Assembly (NCBI RefSeq): GCF_027107535.1
Contig: NZ_CP114283.1
Span: 2,604,001 to 2,668,000, forward strand
From: Streptomyces aurantiacus
GTDB taxonomy: Bacteria; Actinomycetota; Actinomycetes; Streptomycetales; Streptomycetaceae
DNA length: 64,000 nt
Direction of reading: 5' to 3'
Below the pieces are notes generated by a model. The model did not search any database, was not told the origin of the DNA, and saw only the letters and a program-made list of their open reading frames with translations. The stretch's first letter is position 1. Every line of letters starts with the position of its first letter. The position numbers were made by a program, and so were the translations under genes. This document shows positions 17,631 through 26,309 of the stretch, piece after piece.

Positions 17631-18968
17631 TCAGCGGATGCGGCCCGCCGCCAGTACCACCTGGGCCAGTTCCCGGTGGCAGATGTCGCTGTGGGCGCCC
17701 GACGGGCGGCCGCCGCGTCGCACCACCGCGGACGCGTCGATGTTCACGCAACCCGACTCGGGCAGCCGCTGCCGCAGCGCGTCGGCGAGCGTGAACGTCT
17801 TCGTCCCCGGCACGGCCTGCACCCCGTCGTGGCCGAGCGCGCCCCACCGGGGTCCCAGGAGACGGGGCAGCGCGAGGTCGGTCGCCGTCCGGGCGTCACC
17901 CGCGGTCCGGGAGGCCAGCGGGTAGATCGTGCCGAGCGCCGAGTCGAAGCGGGAGAAGCAGCAGACCAACGGGCCGTCGATACGGTTCTGCCGGCCGTGC
18001 AGCACACCGCTGTCCCGCACGTCGTGCGGGAGCCGCGCCGCGAACGCGTAGTGCGAGAAGGCCGCTTGGAGCAGGGTCACGGACTTCACGGTCCGCACTC
18101 CCTTGGGCAGCCCGCGCAGCGCGAACGACACCAGACGCCCCCCGAAGCTGTGCCCCACAAGGTGCACACGCAGCCCGGGTGCCACCTGAGCGAGCCGCCC
18201 GAGCATCCGGCCGAGCCCCCGCTCGCCGACCGTGCCCGCGCGCCGCTTCATCGCGAAGTACGTGGCCTGGCGCAGGAGTTCGTGCGCGCCGTCCCATGCC
18301 CGCGGCGGCCCGAACGCGGCCCGGACACCCTCGCCGGGCACCTCGGCCTCGGCGCCCGCTTCGTCCTCCGCGAGGGCCCGCGCGAACCCGCGGCACAGCT
18401 CCGCCGTGTTCCCGAGGAGCATCTCCGGGGCGCTCCGCGGTCCCGCCTCCGTCAGCGTGTCCGCGGCGAACACCGCACCCGGCGCCTCCGGCCGCAGCTC
18501 GATCAGCAGCCGCACCAGCCGCCCGTACTCCTCCAACGAGGCGTCGCCCTCCGGCTGTTGGTCGAGCATCCGGGAGATCTGGTCGACCAGCGTGGCCCGG
18601 CCGGGAAGGACCGACAGCAGGGCGCCGCGCGTGCCCTTGTCCAGTACCGGACCGCCGGACACCGCGGTCGCGGACTGCTCGAAGTCGGGGATCGGTTCGT
18701 CGGCGAAGCGCATCGAAGGCCACATCACGCCCACGTACCCGAGGCGGGCGTTCGGCGAGAGGGCGGGGATCGGCGCGAAGAAGCGGCCGTAGAGGCGGGT
18801 CGCGCCGGAGCGGTCGTTGTTCCAGCCGTGCGCGAACACGATCAGGTCCTTGACGCCCCGCTCCACCACCTCCCGCAGCAGCCGGTCGCGCTGCCCGCCG
18901 TTCACATCTCCGTCCGCGTCGAACGTCAGCTCCCAGTAAGGAGCCACGCCCACTTCAGGATCCGCCAT
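17631..18968 (-). CDS. Alpha/beta hydrolase-fold protein
   Basis: The product has 445 residues. An early strand with the oxyanion-type motif KDLIVFAHGWNNDRSGA and the nucleophile elbow VHLVGHSFGGRLVSFA (Ser in GHSFG, about residue 283) place it in the alpha/beta hydrolase superfamily. A C-terminal His in GAHSDICHRE may complete the triad. There is no signal peptide, so it is probably cytoplasmic. A large helical insert lies between strand and elbow. ATG 18968 (MADPEVGVAPYWELTFD) is preferred because the longer frame adds only a Cys/Arg-rich stretch. The substrate is unknown. It converges with the acylase gene with 19 bases between. Confidence 0.75.
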   Translation of the reverse strand: MADPEVGVAPYWELTFDADGDVNGGQRDRLLREVVERGVKDLIVFAHGWNNDRSGATRLYGRFFAPIPALSPNARLGYVGVMWPSMRFADEPIPDFEQSATAVSGGPVLDKGTRGALLSVLPGRATLVDQISRMLDQQPEGDASLEEYGRLVRLLIELRPEAPGAVFAADTLTEAGPRSAPEMLLGNTAELCRGFARALAEDEAGAEAEVPGEGVRAAFGPPRAWDGAHELLRQATYFAMKRRAGTVGERGLGRMLGRLAQVAPGLRVHLVGHSFGGRLVSFALRGLPKGVRTVKSVTLLQAAFSHYAFAARLPHDVRDSGVLHGRQNRIDGPLVCCFSRFDSALGTIYPLASRTAGDARTATDLALPRLLGPRWGALGHDGVQAVPGTKTFTLADALRQRLPESGCVNIDASAVVRRGGRPSGAHSDICHRELAQVVLAAGRIR

Positions 18969-19077
18969 GACGAGCCCCCTTCGGCATCCGCAGCCCGTGC
19001 GATGTGCACGCATCGTCCCGCCGACAGGGGGAGTTGGCCAGAGGGCGCGTCCGGGCTGACCAGCCCGAACTCACGTC

Positions 19078-20328
19078 TCAGCGGTAGAGGAGGTACTCCT
19101 TGCGTACGCGCCGGAAGGCGGCCAGGTCGTCCTGCCAACCCGCCACGACCTCGTCGGTCGTCGCACCCGCGTCGATCATCGTGCGCACCCGGGTGGAGCC
19201 CGTCAGCTTGTCGATCCAGTTGTCGGGGCGCCAGGCGAAGCCGCTCCAGGCCTTCTTGGCGGTCACCAGCAGCGCGATCCCGGTGCGCACGGGCTCGAAC
19301 GCGGCCCGGTCGTGGACGTGGATCTGTACGCCGCCGACCGTCTTCCCCTGGAACTTGGAGAAGGTGGGCGCGAAGTACGCCTCCCTGAAATGCACACCGG
19401 GCAGGCCGAGTTGTCCGGCCTCCGCGGCCCACCGCCGGTCCACGCCCTCCGCGCCGAGCAACTCGAACGGGCGGGTCGTGCCGCGCCCCTCCGACAGGTT
19501 CGTCCCCTCGAAGAGGCACGTGCCCGAGTACACGAGTGCCGTGTCGGGCGTCGGCATGTTCGGACTCGGTGGCACCCACGGCAGACCCGAGGTGTCGTAG
19601 AAGTCCGACCGCTGCCAGCCCGACATCCGCACGGTGTCCAGGGGCACCGGCGCCGCGAGGAACTCCCCGTTGAACAGCCGCGCCAGCTCCGCGACCGTCA
19701 TCCCGTGCGCCTGCGAGATCGGCTCCCGGCCCACGAACGTCGCGAACTCCTTGTGCAGTACGGGCCCCTGCGCGCTGCGGCCGGTCACCGGGTTCGGCCG
19801 GTCGAGCACCACGAAGCGCTTGCCCGCGAGCCGGGCCGCCTCCATGCAGTCGTAGAGGGTCCAGATGTAGGTGTAGAAGCGGGCGCCCACGTCCTGGATG
19901 TCGAAGACGACCGTGTCCACACCCGAGGCCGTGAAGATGTCGGCCAGCGGCTGTCCGCTCTTGAGATACGTGTCGTAGACCGGGAGCCCGGTCGCCGGGT
20001 CGTCGTGGCGGCCCTCGGAGCCGCCCGCCTGCGCGGTGCCGCGGAAGCCGTGTTCGGGGCCGAAGACCGCCGCCAGGTTCACCCGGTCGTCGGCGTGCAT
20101 GACGTCGACGATGTGGCGGGCGTCCCTGGTGACGCCCGTCGGGTTCGTCACGATGCCGACCCGTTCGCCGTCGAGGAGGGCGTAGCCGTCCGCGGCCAGG
20201 CGTTCGAAGCCGGTGTGCAGGCGCTTGCCGCCCGGTCGTGCCGGGGCGGCCGCGGCGGGCGGGCCCGCCGAGAGCGCGGCCGTGGCGGTCGTCGCGGCGA
20301 GGAGAGTGCGTCTGGACAGGCGGCGCAT
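19078..20328 (-). CDS. DUF1343 / NamZ-type exo-beta-N-acetylmuramidase, Tat-exported
   Basis: The product has 416 residues. The N-terminus MRRLSRRTLLAATTATAAL is a twin-arginine signal (SRRTLL). The mature domain has GVERL-type opening (GFERLAADGYALLDGERVGIVTNPTG), the conserved FGPEHGFRG and FDIQDVGARFYTYIWTLYD, and WVPPSPNMPTPDTALVY, all typical of DUF1343. The Bacillus member NamZ removes terminal MurNAc from cell-wall fragments; a role in peptidoglycan recycling or scavenging is inferred. GGAGG precedes the ATG. A LacI-like dyad lies about 45 bases upstream. The gene is divergent from the SDR operon. Confidence 0.87.
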   Translation of the reverse strand: MRRLSRRTLLAATTATAALSAGPPAAAAPARPGGKRLHTGFERLAADGYALLDGERVGIVTNPTGVTRDARHIVDVMHADDRVNLAAVFGPEHGFRGTAQAGGSEGRHDDPATGLPVYDTYLKSGQPLADIFTASGVDTVVFDIQDVGARFYTYIWTLYDCMEAARLAGKRFVVLDRPNPVTGRSAQGPVLHKEFATFVGREPISQAHGMTVAELARLFNGEFLAAPVPLDTVRMSGWQRSDFYDTSGLPWVPPSPNMPTPDTALVYSGTCLFEGTNLSEGRGTTRPFELLGAEGVDRRWAAEAGQLGLPGVHFREAYFAPTFSKFQGKTVGGVQIHVHDRAAFEPVRTGIALLVTAKKAWSGFAWRPDNWIDKLTGSTRVRTMIDAGATTDEVVAGWQDDLAAFRRVRKEYLLYR

Positions 20329-20368
20329 GGGTGAACCTCCGTGTTCTCGGCAGGTCGGCACAAGCACG

Positions 20369-20381
20369 CTAAGCGCTTGCG
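20369..20381. promoter_or_regulatory. Possible LacI-type operator before the NamZ gene
   Basis: The palindrome AAGCGCTT (20371-20378) sits within GCTAAGCGCTTGC, a pattern common to LacI-family operators of sugar genes. It is 41-53 bases upstream of the NamZ-type start. No LacI gene is nearby, so the regulator is unknown. Confidence 0.35.
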
Positions 20382-20474
20382 CCGGTTGTTCGTAAGCCAC
20401 GCGTCGGCGTGTGGCTCGTCGCGCCCACGCGGCGGAGCCGCACACCGATGCTGCCCGCGCCCCTTTCGAGCCGC

Positions 20475-20490
20475 ATACCGACCGGTTAGT
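20475..20490. promoter_or_regulatory. TetR-type operator (ACCGACCGGT family), copy 1
   Basis: ATACCGACCGGTTAGT shares the ACCGACCGGT core with sites at 26073-26090 and 28265-28280. It lies 49 bases before the SDR start, at the head of the operon that ends in TetR 3, so autoregulation is likely. Confidence 0.65.
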
Positions 20491-20538
20491 CTGATGGCTG
20501 AGCGGAGCCGATTCTCGTCGTGTCGAAGGGGACCGATC

Positions 20539-21303
20539 GTGGGAGCCATGCAGGATGCCGGAGTGGTCGTCACCGGAGCGGGCGGGGGGATCGGGGCCGC
20601 GCTGGCCCGTCGGTTCGCCGCCGAAGGGGCCCGGGTCGTCGTCAACGACCTGGACGGGGTGAAGGCCGCGGCGGTCGCCGAGGAGATCGGCGGGATCGCG
20701 GTTCCCGGCGACGCCTCCGCGATCGTGGCCGAGGCCCGGGACGCCCTCGGCGGCAGGGTCGACGTCTACTGCGCCAACGCCGGACTGGCCTCCGGCGGCT
20801 CGGAAGCGGCTCCCGAGAGGGTCTGGGAGCTCGCCTGGGACGTGAACGTGATGGCGCACGTCCGGGCGGCCCACGAGCTGCTCCCCGCCTGGCTGGAGCG
20901 CGGCAGCGGCCGTTTCGTCTCCACCGTCTCGGCGGCCGGCCTGCTCACCATGGTCGGCGCGGCCCCGTACAGCGTCACCAAGCACGGGGCGTACGCCTTC
21001 GCCGAGTGGCTGTCCCTCACGTACCGCCACCGCGGCCTGAGGGTCCACGCGATCTGTCCGCAGGGCGTCCGCACCGACATGCTCGCGGGCACCGGCAGCG
21101 CGGGTGACCTCGTCCTCAAGCCCACCGCCATCGAGCCCGAGGCCGTCGCGGACGCCCTCTTCAAGGGAATCGCGGAGGACCGCTTCCTGATCCTTCCGCA
21201 CCCCGAGGTCGCCGAGTACTACCGGGCCCGGGCCGCCGACCCCGACCGCTGGCTGACGAACATGAACCACATCCAGCAGAAGTGGGAGGCGGACGGCCGG
21301 TGA
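20539..21303 (+). CDS. Short-chain dehydrogenase/reductase (SDR)
   Basis: The product has 254 residues. The cofactor motif TGAGGGIGAA lies near the N-terminus, and Asp in VVNDLDG suggests NAD(H). Next come CANAGLASGG and the catalytic Ser in STVSAAGLL with YSVTKHG (Tyr and Lys). The family oxidises or reduces hydroxy/keto groups. GTG 20539 has an AAGGGGA site at the right distance; ATG 20548 is a possible alternative. The stop overlaps the GTG start of the acyl-CoA ligase by four bases (GTGA), so the two are translated together. It would correspond in role to the SDR of levulinate-type catabolism, which is inferred. Confidence 0.88.
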   Translation: MGAMQDAGVVVTGAGGGIGAALARRFAAEGARVVVNDLDGVKAAAVAEEIGGIAVPGDASAIVAEARDALGGRVDVYCANAGLASGGSEAAPERVWELAWDVNVMAHVRAAHELLPAWLERGSGRFVSTVSAAGLLTMVGAAPYSVTKHGAYAFAEWLSLTYRHRGLRVHAICPQGVRTDMLAGTGSAGDLVLKPTAIEPEAVADALFKGIAEDRFLILPHPEVAEYYRARAADPDRWLTNMNHIQQKWEADGR

Positions 21304-22967
21304 CCCCCTCCCTGTACGCGGCCCAGCCGTGGCGCGCGCTCCTGAACGACGCCCAGCGCGGGCCGGTCAGCCCCGACGACTCCGTGGTGCACGCGCTGCG
21401 CCGGGCCGTCGCCGGCACCCCGGACCGCACCTTCCTCACCTACTTCGACGGACGCCTGAGCTACCGCGAGACCGACGAGCTGAGCGACTCCGTCGCCGGG
21501 CATCTCGCCGCCCGCGGACTCGGGCGCGGCGACCGGGTCGCCGTCCTGCTGCAGAACTCCCCGCTCTTCGTGATCGCCGTGCTGGGCGCCTGGAAGGCCG
21601 GGGCGACCGTCCTGCCCGTCAACCCCATGTACAAGTCCGGGGAGGTCGCCCACGTCCTGCGGGACGGCGAGGTCGCCGCGCTGATCTGCTCCGACCTGGC
21701 CTGGGAGTCGTACCTGCGCGGGACGGCCGCCGACTCGCCCGTGCGCATCGTGCTGACCGGCTGCGAGCTGGACTTCCAGACGCGCGGCGACGCGCGCGTG
21801 CTGACCTTCGAGCGGCTGCCGCAGGCACCCGACGCCGACGACCTGGTGACCGTCGCCAGGGCGGGCCACCGGGCCCCGGCGGGCCGTGACCCGGGCCCGT
21901 CGGACTTCGCGCTGATCAGCTACACCTCGGGCACCAGCGGCGCCCCCAAGGGGGCCACCAACACCCACGGCAACATCATGTACAACGCCGAGCGCCAGCG
22001 GACGGGCCTCGCCCTGCCCGAGGCGCCCGTGTACTTCGCGATGGCGCCGCTGTTCCACATCACCGGCATGGTCTGCCAGTTCGCCGCGTGCCTCAACAGC
22101 GGGGGCACGCTCGTCCTCGCGTACCGCTTCGAGGCGGGAGCCGTCCTCGACGCGTTCGCCGAGCACCGGCCCCACTACACGGTCGGCCCCTCGACCGCCT
22201 TCATGGCGCTGGCCGCGCACCCGTCGGCGACGCCGGACCACTTCTCGTCCTTCGTGAACATCTCCTCGGGCGGCGCCCCCGTGCCGCCCGCACTCGTCGA
22301 GAAGTTCCGGGCGGGCTTCGGCCCGTACATCCGCAACGGCTACGGACTCACCGAGTGCACCGCGCCCTGTGCCTCCGTGCCGCCCGGCCGGGAAGCCCCC
22401 GTCGACCCGGTCTCCGGGACGCTCGCCGTCGGCCTGCCGGGACCCGACACGGTCGTACGCATCGTCGACGACCAGGGTCAGGAGGTCCCCTTCGGCGAGC
22501 AGGGCGAGATCCTCGTACGGGGCCCGCAGGTCGTGCCCGGCTACTGGCGGCGGCCCGAGGCCACCGCGGAGACCTTCCCGGACGGCGAGCTGCGCACCGG
22601 TGACATCGGGTTCATGGACGCGGACGGCTGGCTCTACGTGGTCGACCGCAAGAAGGACATGATCAACGCGTCCGGTTTCAAGGTGTGGCCGCGCGAGGTC
22701 GAGGACGTCCTCTACACCCATCCGGCCGTGCGTGAGGCGGCCGTCGTCGGGGTGCCCGACGGGTATCGCGGCGAGACCGTCAAGGCGTACATCAGCCTCC
22801 GTCCGGGCGCGGAGGAGGACCCGGCCGCGCTCGCCGCGTACTGCAAGGAGAGACTGGCCGCCTACAAGTACCCGCGGCAGGTCGAGATCCTGCCCGACTT
22901 GCCCAAGACGGCAAGTGGGAAGATCCTCCGTCGGGAGCTGCGTTCCCGGCCGCACGACGGTCAGTAG
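21300..22967 (+). CDS. Acyl-CoA ligase (AMP-binding, long/medium-chain type)
   Basis: This 555-residue enzyme activates a carboxylic acid with ATP to an acyl-adenylate and then acyl-CoA. The P-loop YTSGTSGAPKGA, YGLTECTAP, RTGDIGFMDADGWLYVVDRKKDMI and the catalytic lysine of TASGKILRREL are all present. GTG 21300 overlaps the SDR stop and is preceded by GGGAGG. It is the second gene of the SDR-ligase-TetR operon. The ligase would feed the acyl-CoA dehydrogenase and kinase encoded convergently at 23770-26031. The acyl chain length cannot be read from the motifs. Confidence 0.92.
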   Translation: MTPSLYAAQPWRALLNDAQRGPVSPDDSVVHALRRAVAGTPDRTFLTYFDGRLSYRETDELSDSVAGHLAARGLGRGDRVAVLLQNSPLFVIAVLGAWKAGATVLPVNPMYKSGEVAHVLRDGEVAALICSDLAWESYLRGTAADSPVRIVLTGCELDFQTRGDARVLTFERLPQAPDADDLVTVARAGHRAPAGRDPGPSDFALISYTSGTSGAPKGATNTHGNIMYNAERQRTGLALPEAPVYFAMAPLFHITGMVCQFAACLNSGGTLVLAYRFEAGAVLDAFAEHRPHYTVGPSTAFMALAAHPSATPDHFSSFVNISSGGAPVPPALVEKFRAGFGPYIRNGYGLTECTAPCASVPPGREAPVDPVSGTLAVGLPGPDTVVRIVDDQGQEVPFGEQGEILVRGPQVVPGYWRRPEATAETFPDGELRTGDIGFMDADGWLYVVDRKKDMINASGFKVWPREVEDVLYTHPAVREAAVVGVPDGYRGETVKAYISLRPGAEEDPAALAAYCKERLAAYKYPRQVEILPDLPKTASGKILRRELRSRPHDGQ

Positions 22968-23002
22968 ACAACGCGAAGAACAACACAAGAACTGGAAGGC
23001 AG

Positions 23003-23605
23003 GTGGCGGCAGTGCCCAGGACGACGGACGGGGACGGCACGCCCGTTCCGCGGCGGCTGCTGGCAGCCGCCACCCGGCTCTTCGCCGAGCGCGGCTACGA
23101 CCGCACCTCGGTCCAGGAGATCGTCGAGGCGGCCGGTGTCACCAAGGGTGCGCTGTACCACTACTTCGGGTCCAAGGACGATCTCCTGCACGAGGTGTAC
23201 GCACGGGTGCTGCGGGTGCAGCAGGAGCGGCTCGACGCCTTCGCGGGCGCCGACGCGCCGGTGGAGGAGCGGCTGCGGGGGGCCGCCGCCGATGTCGTCG
23301 TCACGACGATCGACAACCTCGACGACGCGTCGATCTTCTTCCGCTCGATGCATCATCTGAGCCCCGAGAAGAACAAGCAGGTGCGTGCCGAGCGGCGGCG
23401 CTACCACGAGCGCTTCCGTGCGCTGATCGAGGAGGGGCAGGAGTCGGGGGTGTTCTCGAAGAAGACGCCGGCCGACCTCGTCGTGGACTACCACTTCGGC
23501 TCCGTGCACCATCTGTCGACGTGGTACCGGCCCGACGGACCGCTCACCCAGCAGCAGGTCGCCGACCACCTGGCGGACCTCCTGCTGCGGGCACTGCGGC
23601 CGTAG
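23003..23605 (+). CDS. TetR-family regulator (TetR 3)
   Basis: The product has about 200 residues. The helix-turn-helix TSVQEIVEAAGVTKGALYHYFGSKDDLLHEV is typical of acyl-CoA responsive TetR proteins, and a C-terminal ligand domain follows. Two GTG codons (23003 and 23012) are possible starts; the purine run GGAAGG is close to the first and more distant from the second, so the start is uncertain. It closes the SDR/ligase operon, and an ACCGACCGGT operator in front of that operon recurs before the kinase/dehydrogenase operon and the flavin dehydrogenase. It therefore probably governs all three units. Confidence 0.87.
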   Translation: MAAVPRTTDGDGTPVPRRLLAAATRLFAERGYDRTSVQEIVEAAGVTKGALYHYFGSKDDLLHEVYARVLRVQQERLDAFAGADAPVEERLRGAAADVVVTTIDNLDDASIFFRSMHHLSPEKNKQVRAERRRYHERFRALIEEGQESGVFSKKTPADLVVDYHFGSVHHLSTWYRPDGPLTQQQVADHLADLLLRALRP

Positions 23606-23654
23606 GCCGCCGGGGGTTCGTCCCGCCCCGCCGCTCCTGCCCTGGCCGGACGGG

Positions 23655-23730
23655 CCGGATTCTCGGCCCGCCCGGCGTTCGAGGACCGGGGGTTCGGGGA
23701 CGGAGCCCCCGAGGACGGGAAGCGCAGGGG
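23655..23730. terminator. Convergent terminator region with Streptomyces-type repeat
   Basis: Between TetR 3 and the convergent acyl-CoA dehydrogenase is GGGCCG-ATTCT-CGGCCC followed by GCCCGGCGTTCGAGGACC, a motif often seen between Streptomyces genes. A second hairpin, GGGGG-TTCGGGGACGGAG-CCCCC, follows. Both can fold as stable hairpins serving either strand. Confidence 0.5.
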
Positions 23731-23769
23731 CGGCGGGGGCGAAGCCGTCGGCCCCGCCGCACCGGTGGG

Positions 23770-25002
23770 TCAGACGTACTTCTTGATCTCGTGGCGGGCC
23801 AGCGAGCGCTGATGCACCTCGTCCGGGCCGTCGGCCAGCTTCAGGGTGCGCGCGCCGGCCCACAGCTCGGCCAGCGGGAAGTCCTGGCTGACTCCGCCCG
23901 CGCCGTGCAGCTGGATCGCCTTGTCGATGATGTCGACGACGGTACGAGGCGTGGCGATCTTGATCGCCTGGATCTCCGTGTGCGCACCCTTGTTGCCGAC
24001 GGTGTCCATCATCCAGGCCGTCTTGAGGACCAGCAGTCGCAGCTGCTCGACCGCCACCCGCGCGTCGGCGATCCAGTTGTGGACGACCCCCTGCTGGGCC
24101 AGCGACTTGCCGAAGGCCTCACGGGAGACGGCCCGTCGGCACATCAGCTCGATCGCCCGCTCGGCCATGCCGATGAGCCGCATGCAGTGGTGGATACGGC
24201 CGGGGCCGAGCCGCGCCTGGGCGATGGCGAAACCGCCGCCCTCCTCGCCGATGAGGTTCGTGACCGGGACGCGCGCACCGTGGAAGACGACCTCGGCGTG
24301 CCCTCCGTGGGAGTGGTCCTCGTAGCCGTAGACCTGCATCGCGCGCTTGACCTCGACGCCGGGGGTGTCGCGGGGCACCAGGACCATCGACTGCTGACGG
24401 CGGATGTCGGACCCGTCCGGGTCCGTCTTGCCCATCACGATGAAGATCTTGCAGTCGGGGTTCATCGCCCCGGAGATGTACCACTTGCGGCCTGTGACGA
24501 CGTACTCGTCCGTGCCCGTCGTGGCGTCGGTGGACCGCTCTATCAGCGTGGTGATGTTGGTGGCGTCGGAGGAGGCCACCTCGGGCTCGGTCATCGCGAA
24601 CGCCGAACGGATCTCACCGGCGAGCAGCGGCTCCAGCCACTGCTTGCGCTGCTGCTCGTCGCCGAACTGGGTGAGCACCTCCATGTTGCCGGTGTCGGGT
24701 GCCGCGCAGTTCAGTGCGGTGGGCGCCAACTGCGGGGACCGGCCGGTGATTTCGGCGAGGGGCGCGTACTGGAGGTTGGTCAGCCCGGCCCCGTACTCGG
24801 AGTCGGGGAGGAAGAGGTTCCACAGGCCCTGTCGGCGGGCCTCGGCCTTCAACTCCTGGACCACGGCCGGGGTGTCCCACGGAGAGGCGAGCCGCTCGCG
24901 CTGCTCGTGCGCGACCGCCTCCGCCGGATAGACGTACTCGTCCATGAAGGCGAGCAGCCTGGCCCGCAGTTCCTCGGTGCGTGCGTCGTATGCGAAGTCC
25001 AT
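23770..25002 (-). CDS. Acyl-CoA dehydrogenase, ACAD10/11 (LvaC)-like
   Basis: The product has 410 residues. The family pattern includes AFAMTEPEVASSDATNI, KWYISGAMNPDCKIFIVMGKTDP, GRIHHCMRLIGMAERAIELMCRRA and QLHGAGGVSQDFPLAELWAGAR. These belong to the ACAD10/11 branch, not to the ordinary fatty-acid enzymes. This branch works with a kinase of the aminoglycoside phosphotransferase fold, which is encoded six bases upstream here and fused to the dehydrogenase in animals. The pair converts a phosphorylated 4-hydroxyacyl-CoA to the enoyl-CoA in known cases; the same is inferred here. The usual YEGTS-type catalytic motif is not seen, in keeping with the branch. Confidence 0.88.
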   Translation of the reverse strand: MDFAYDARTEELRARLLAFMDEYVYPAEAVAHEQRERLASPWDTPAVVQELKAEARRQGLWNLFLPDSEYGAGLTNLQYAPLAEITGRSPQLAPTALNCAAPDTGNMEVLTQFGDEQQRKQWLEPLLAGEIRSAFAMTEPEVASSDATNITTLIERSTDATTGTDEYVVTGRKWYISGAMNPDCKIFIVMGKTDPDGSDIRRQQSMVLVPRDTPGVEVKRAMQVYGYEDHSHGGHAEVVFHGARVPVTNLIGEEGGGFAIAQARLGPGRIHHCMRLIGMAERAIELMCRRAVSREAFGKSLAQQGVVHNWIADARVAVEQLRLLVLKTAWMMDTVGNKGAHTEIQAIKIATPRTVVDIIDKAIQLHGAGGVSQDFPLAELWAGARTLKLADGPDEVHQRSLARHEIKKYV

Positions 25003-25008
25003 GGCCGG

Positions 25009-26031
25009 TCAGCCTTCCTGAAGAGTGGTCAGGCCGTGCTCGATGAACACGGGGACCAGGTCGCCGATGCGGTCGAAGCCCGCGCCGACGGTCTGGCCGA
25101 GCGTGTAGCGGTAGTGGATGCCCTCCAGGATCACGGCGAGCTTGAACCACGCGAACGCCGTGTACCAGGCGACGGCGGACACGTCGCGCCCCGAGCGCGC
25201 GGCGTACCGCTCGATCAGCTCGGCCGGCTCCGGGTGCCCGGCGGCCGTGGCGGTCGTGGAGACGGGCGAGTCGGGCAGCCCCAGCGGCATGCTGTACATG
25301 ACCAGCAGGCCCAGGTCGGTGAGCGGATCGCCCAGCGTGGACATCTCCCAGTCGAGGATCGCCTTGATCTCGTCGTCCTCGCCGATCAGCACGTTGTCGA
25401 GGCGGTAGTCGCCGTGCACCACGGTGGCCGTGGGGGAGTGCGGCAGGTCGCGCCCCAGTGCCGCGTGCAGCTCGTCGATCCCGGCCAGCTCACGGTTGCG
25501 GGAGGCGTCCAACTGCTTGCCCCAGCGCCGCAGTTGCCGGTCGAGGAAGCCCTCGGGCCGGCCGAAGTCGGCGAGGCCCACCTCGGCGGGGTCCACCGCG
25601 TGCAGTTCGACCAGCGTGTCGACGAGCCCCAGCACCGCGCCGCGTGTGCGCTCCGGGCCGAGCGGCGCGAGCTGCTCGGCGGTCCGGTAGGGCGTGCCCT
25701 CCACGAAGTCCATGACGTAGAAGGGCGCGCCCAGCACGTCCACGTCCTCGCACAGCAGGCGCGTACGCGGCACGGGCACGGCCGTCGGGTGCAGCGCGCT
25801 GATCACCCGGTGCTCGCGCTTCATGTCGTGCGCGGTCGCCAGTACGTGGCCCAGCGGCGGCCGCCGTACGACCCACTTGGCGGTGCCGTCCGTCACCGCG
25901 TACGTGAGGTTCGACCGTCCGCCCTCGATCAGCCGGCCGGTCAGGGGGCCGTGGACCAGCCCGGGCCGCTCGCCGTCGAGCAGGCGGCGCAGCCGGTCGA
26001 GATCGAGACCCGGCGGGTGGTCTGCGCTCAT
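25009..26031 (-). CDS. APH-fold kinase, LvaA/ACAD11 N-domain-like
   Basis: The product is a 340-residue kinase. The small lobe begins with GRLIEGGRSNLTYAV, catalytic HGDYRLDNVLI lies near residue 209, and the metal-binding Asp is in ILDWEMSTLGDPLTDLG. These are classic aminoglycoside phosphotransferase-fold motifs, but the WEMSTLGDPL and FYVMDFVEGTPYR details are those of the acyl-CoA-associated branch. It is directly followed by the matching dehydrogenase, so drug resistance is unlikely. The expected role is phosphorylation of 4-hydroxyacyl-CoA. GGAAA lies before ATG 26031, and a near-palindromic operator lies 42-59 bases upstream. Confidence 0.88.
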   Translation of the reverse strand: MSADHPPGLDLDRLRRLLDGERPGLVHGPLTGRLIEGGRSNLTYAVTDGTAKWVVRRPPLGHVLATAHDMKREHRVISALHPTAVPVPRTRLLCEDVDVLGAPFYVMDFVEGTPYRTAEQLAPLGPERTRGAVLGLVDTLVELHAVDPAEVGLADFGRPEGFLDRQLRRWGKQLDASRNRELAGIDELHAALGRDLPHSPTATVVHGDYRLDNVLIGEDDEIKAILDWEMSTLGDPLTDLGLLVMYSMPLGLPDSPVSTTATAAGHPEPAELIERYAARSGRDVSAVAWYTAFAWFKLAVILEGIHYRYTLGQTVGAGFDRIGDLVPVFIEHGLTTLQEG

Positions 26032-26072
26032 CGTGTTTCCTCCGTACACCGGACATCAGGGCTCCCCATATG

Positions 26073-26090
26073 ATGCCGACCGGTCGGTAT
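26073..26090. promoter_or_regulatory. TetR-type operator (ACCGACCGGT family), copy 2
   Basis: ATGCCGACCGGTCGGTAT is an 18-bp palindrome with a single mismatch. It is the best copy of the motif found at 20475 and 28265. It sits in the promoter of the kinase/acyl-CoA dehydrogenase operon (minus strand). Confidence 0.7.
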
Positions 26091-26238
26091 GCCGTCCAGT
26101 GCGGGGACGAAACGTGATCGGCGTCTCGGTCGCGAAGAACCCCCCGAACCGTGACGGCTCGGAGGGTTCCGTTGATCCGCGCCCTGCGCCCGCTCAAGCG
26201 GACTGGGCGAAGTGCGGTGCGGTGTGCCGGTGCCCCGA

Positions 26239-26281
26239 AGGGGCGCGGGGAACGGTGCGACCAGCCACGACGGGCCCGCAG
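26239..26281. repeat. Dispersed GGGGCGCGGGGAAC repeat
   Basis: GGGGCGCGGGGAAC is followed by GGTGCGACCAGCCACGACGG and CCCGCA. It is close to the copies at 6973, 7049, 27486, 34332, 39100 and 39623. It lies between the operon at 25-26 kb and the His-rich protein gene. Confidence 0.6.
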
Positions 26282-26309
26282 TCGATGCACCGGACCTCCA
26301 GCGGGGCGC

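Noticed and set aside
25009..26031. Aminoglycoside resistance kinase
   Set aside because: The HGDYRLDN motif is shared by the whole fold. Close coupling to an ACAD10/11-type dehydrogenase and the operator context point to acyl-CoA metabolism.
22732..26073. A long plus-strand frame (1113 residues) through the TetR 3 to kinase region
   Set aside because: It overlaps three well-supported genes in other frames and shows no family motif or signal.
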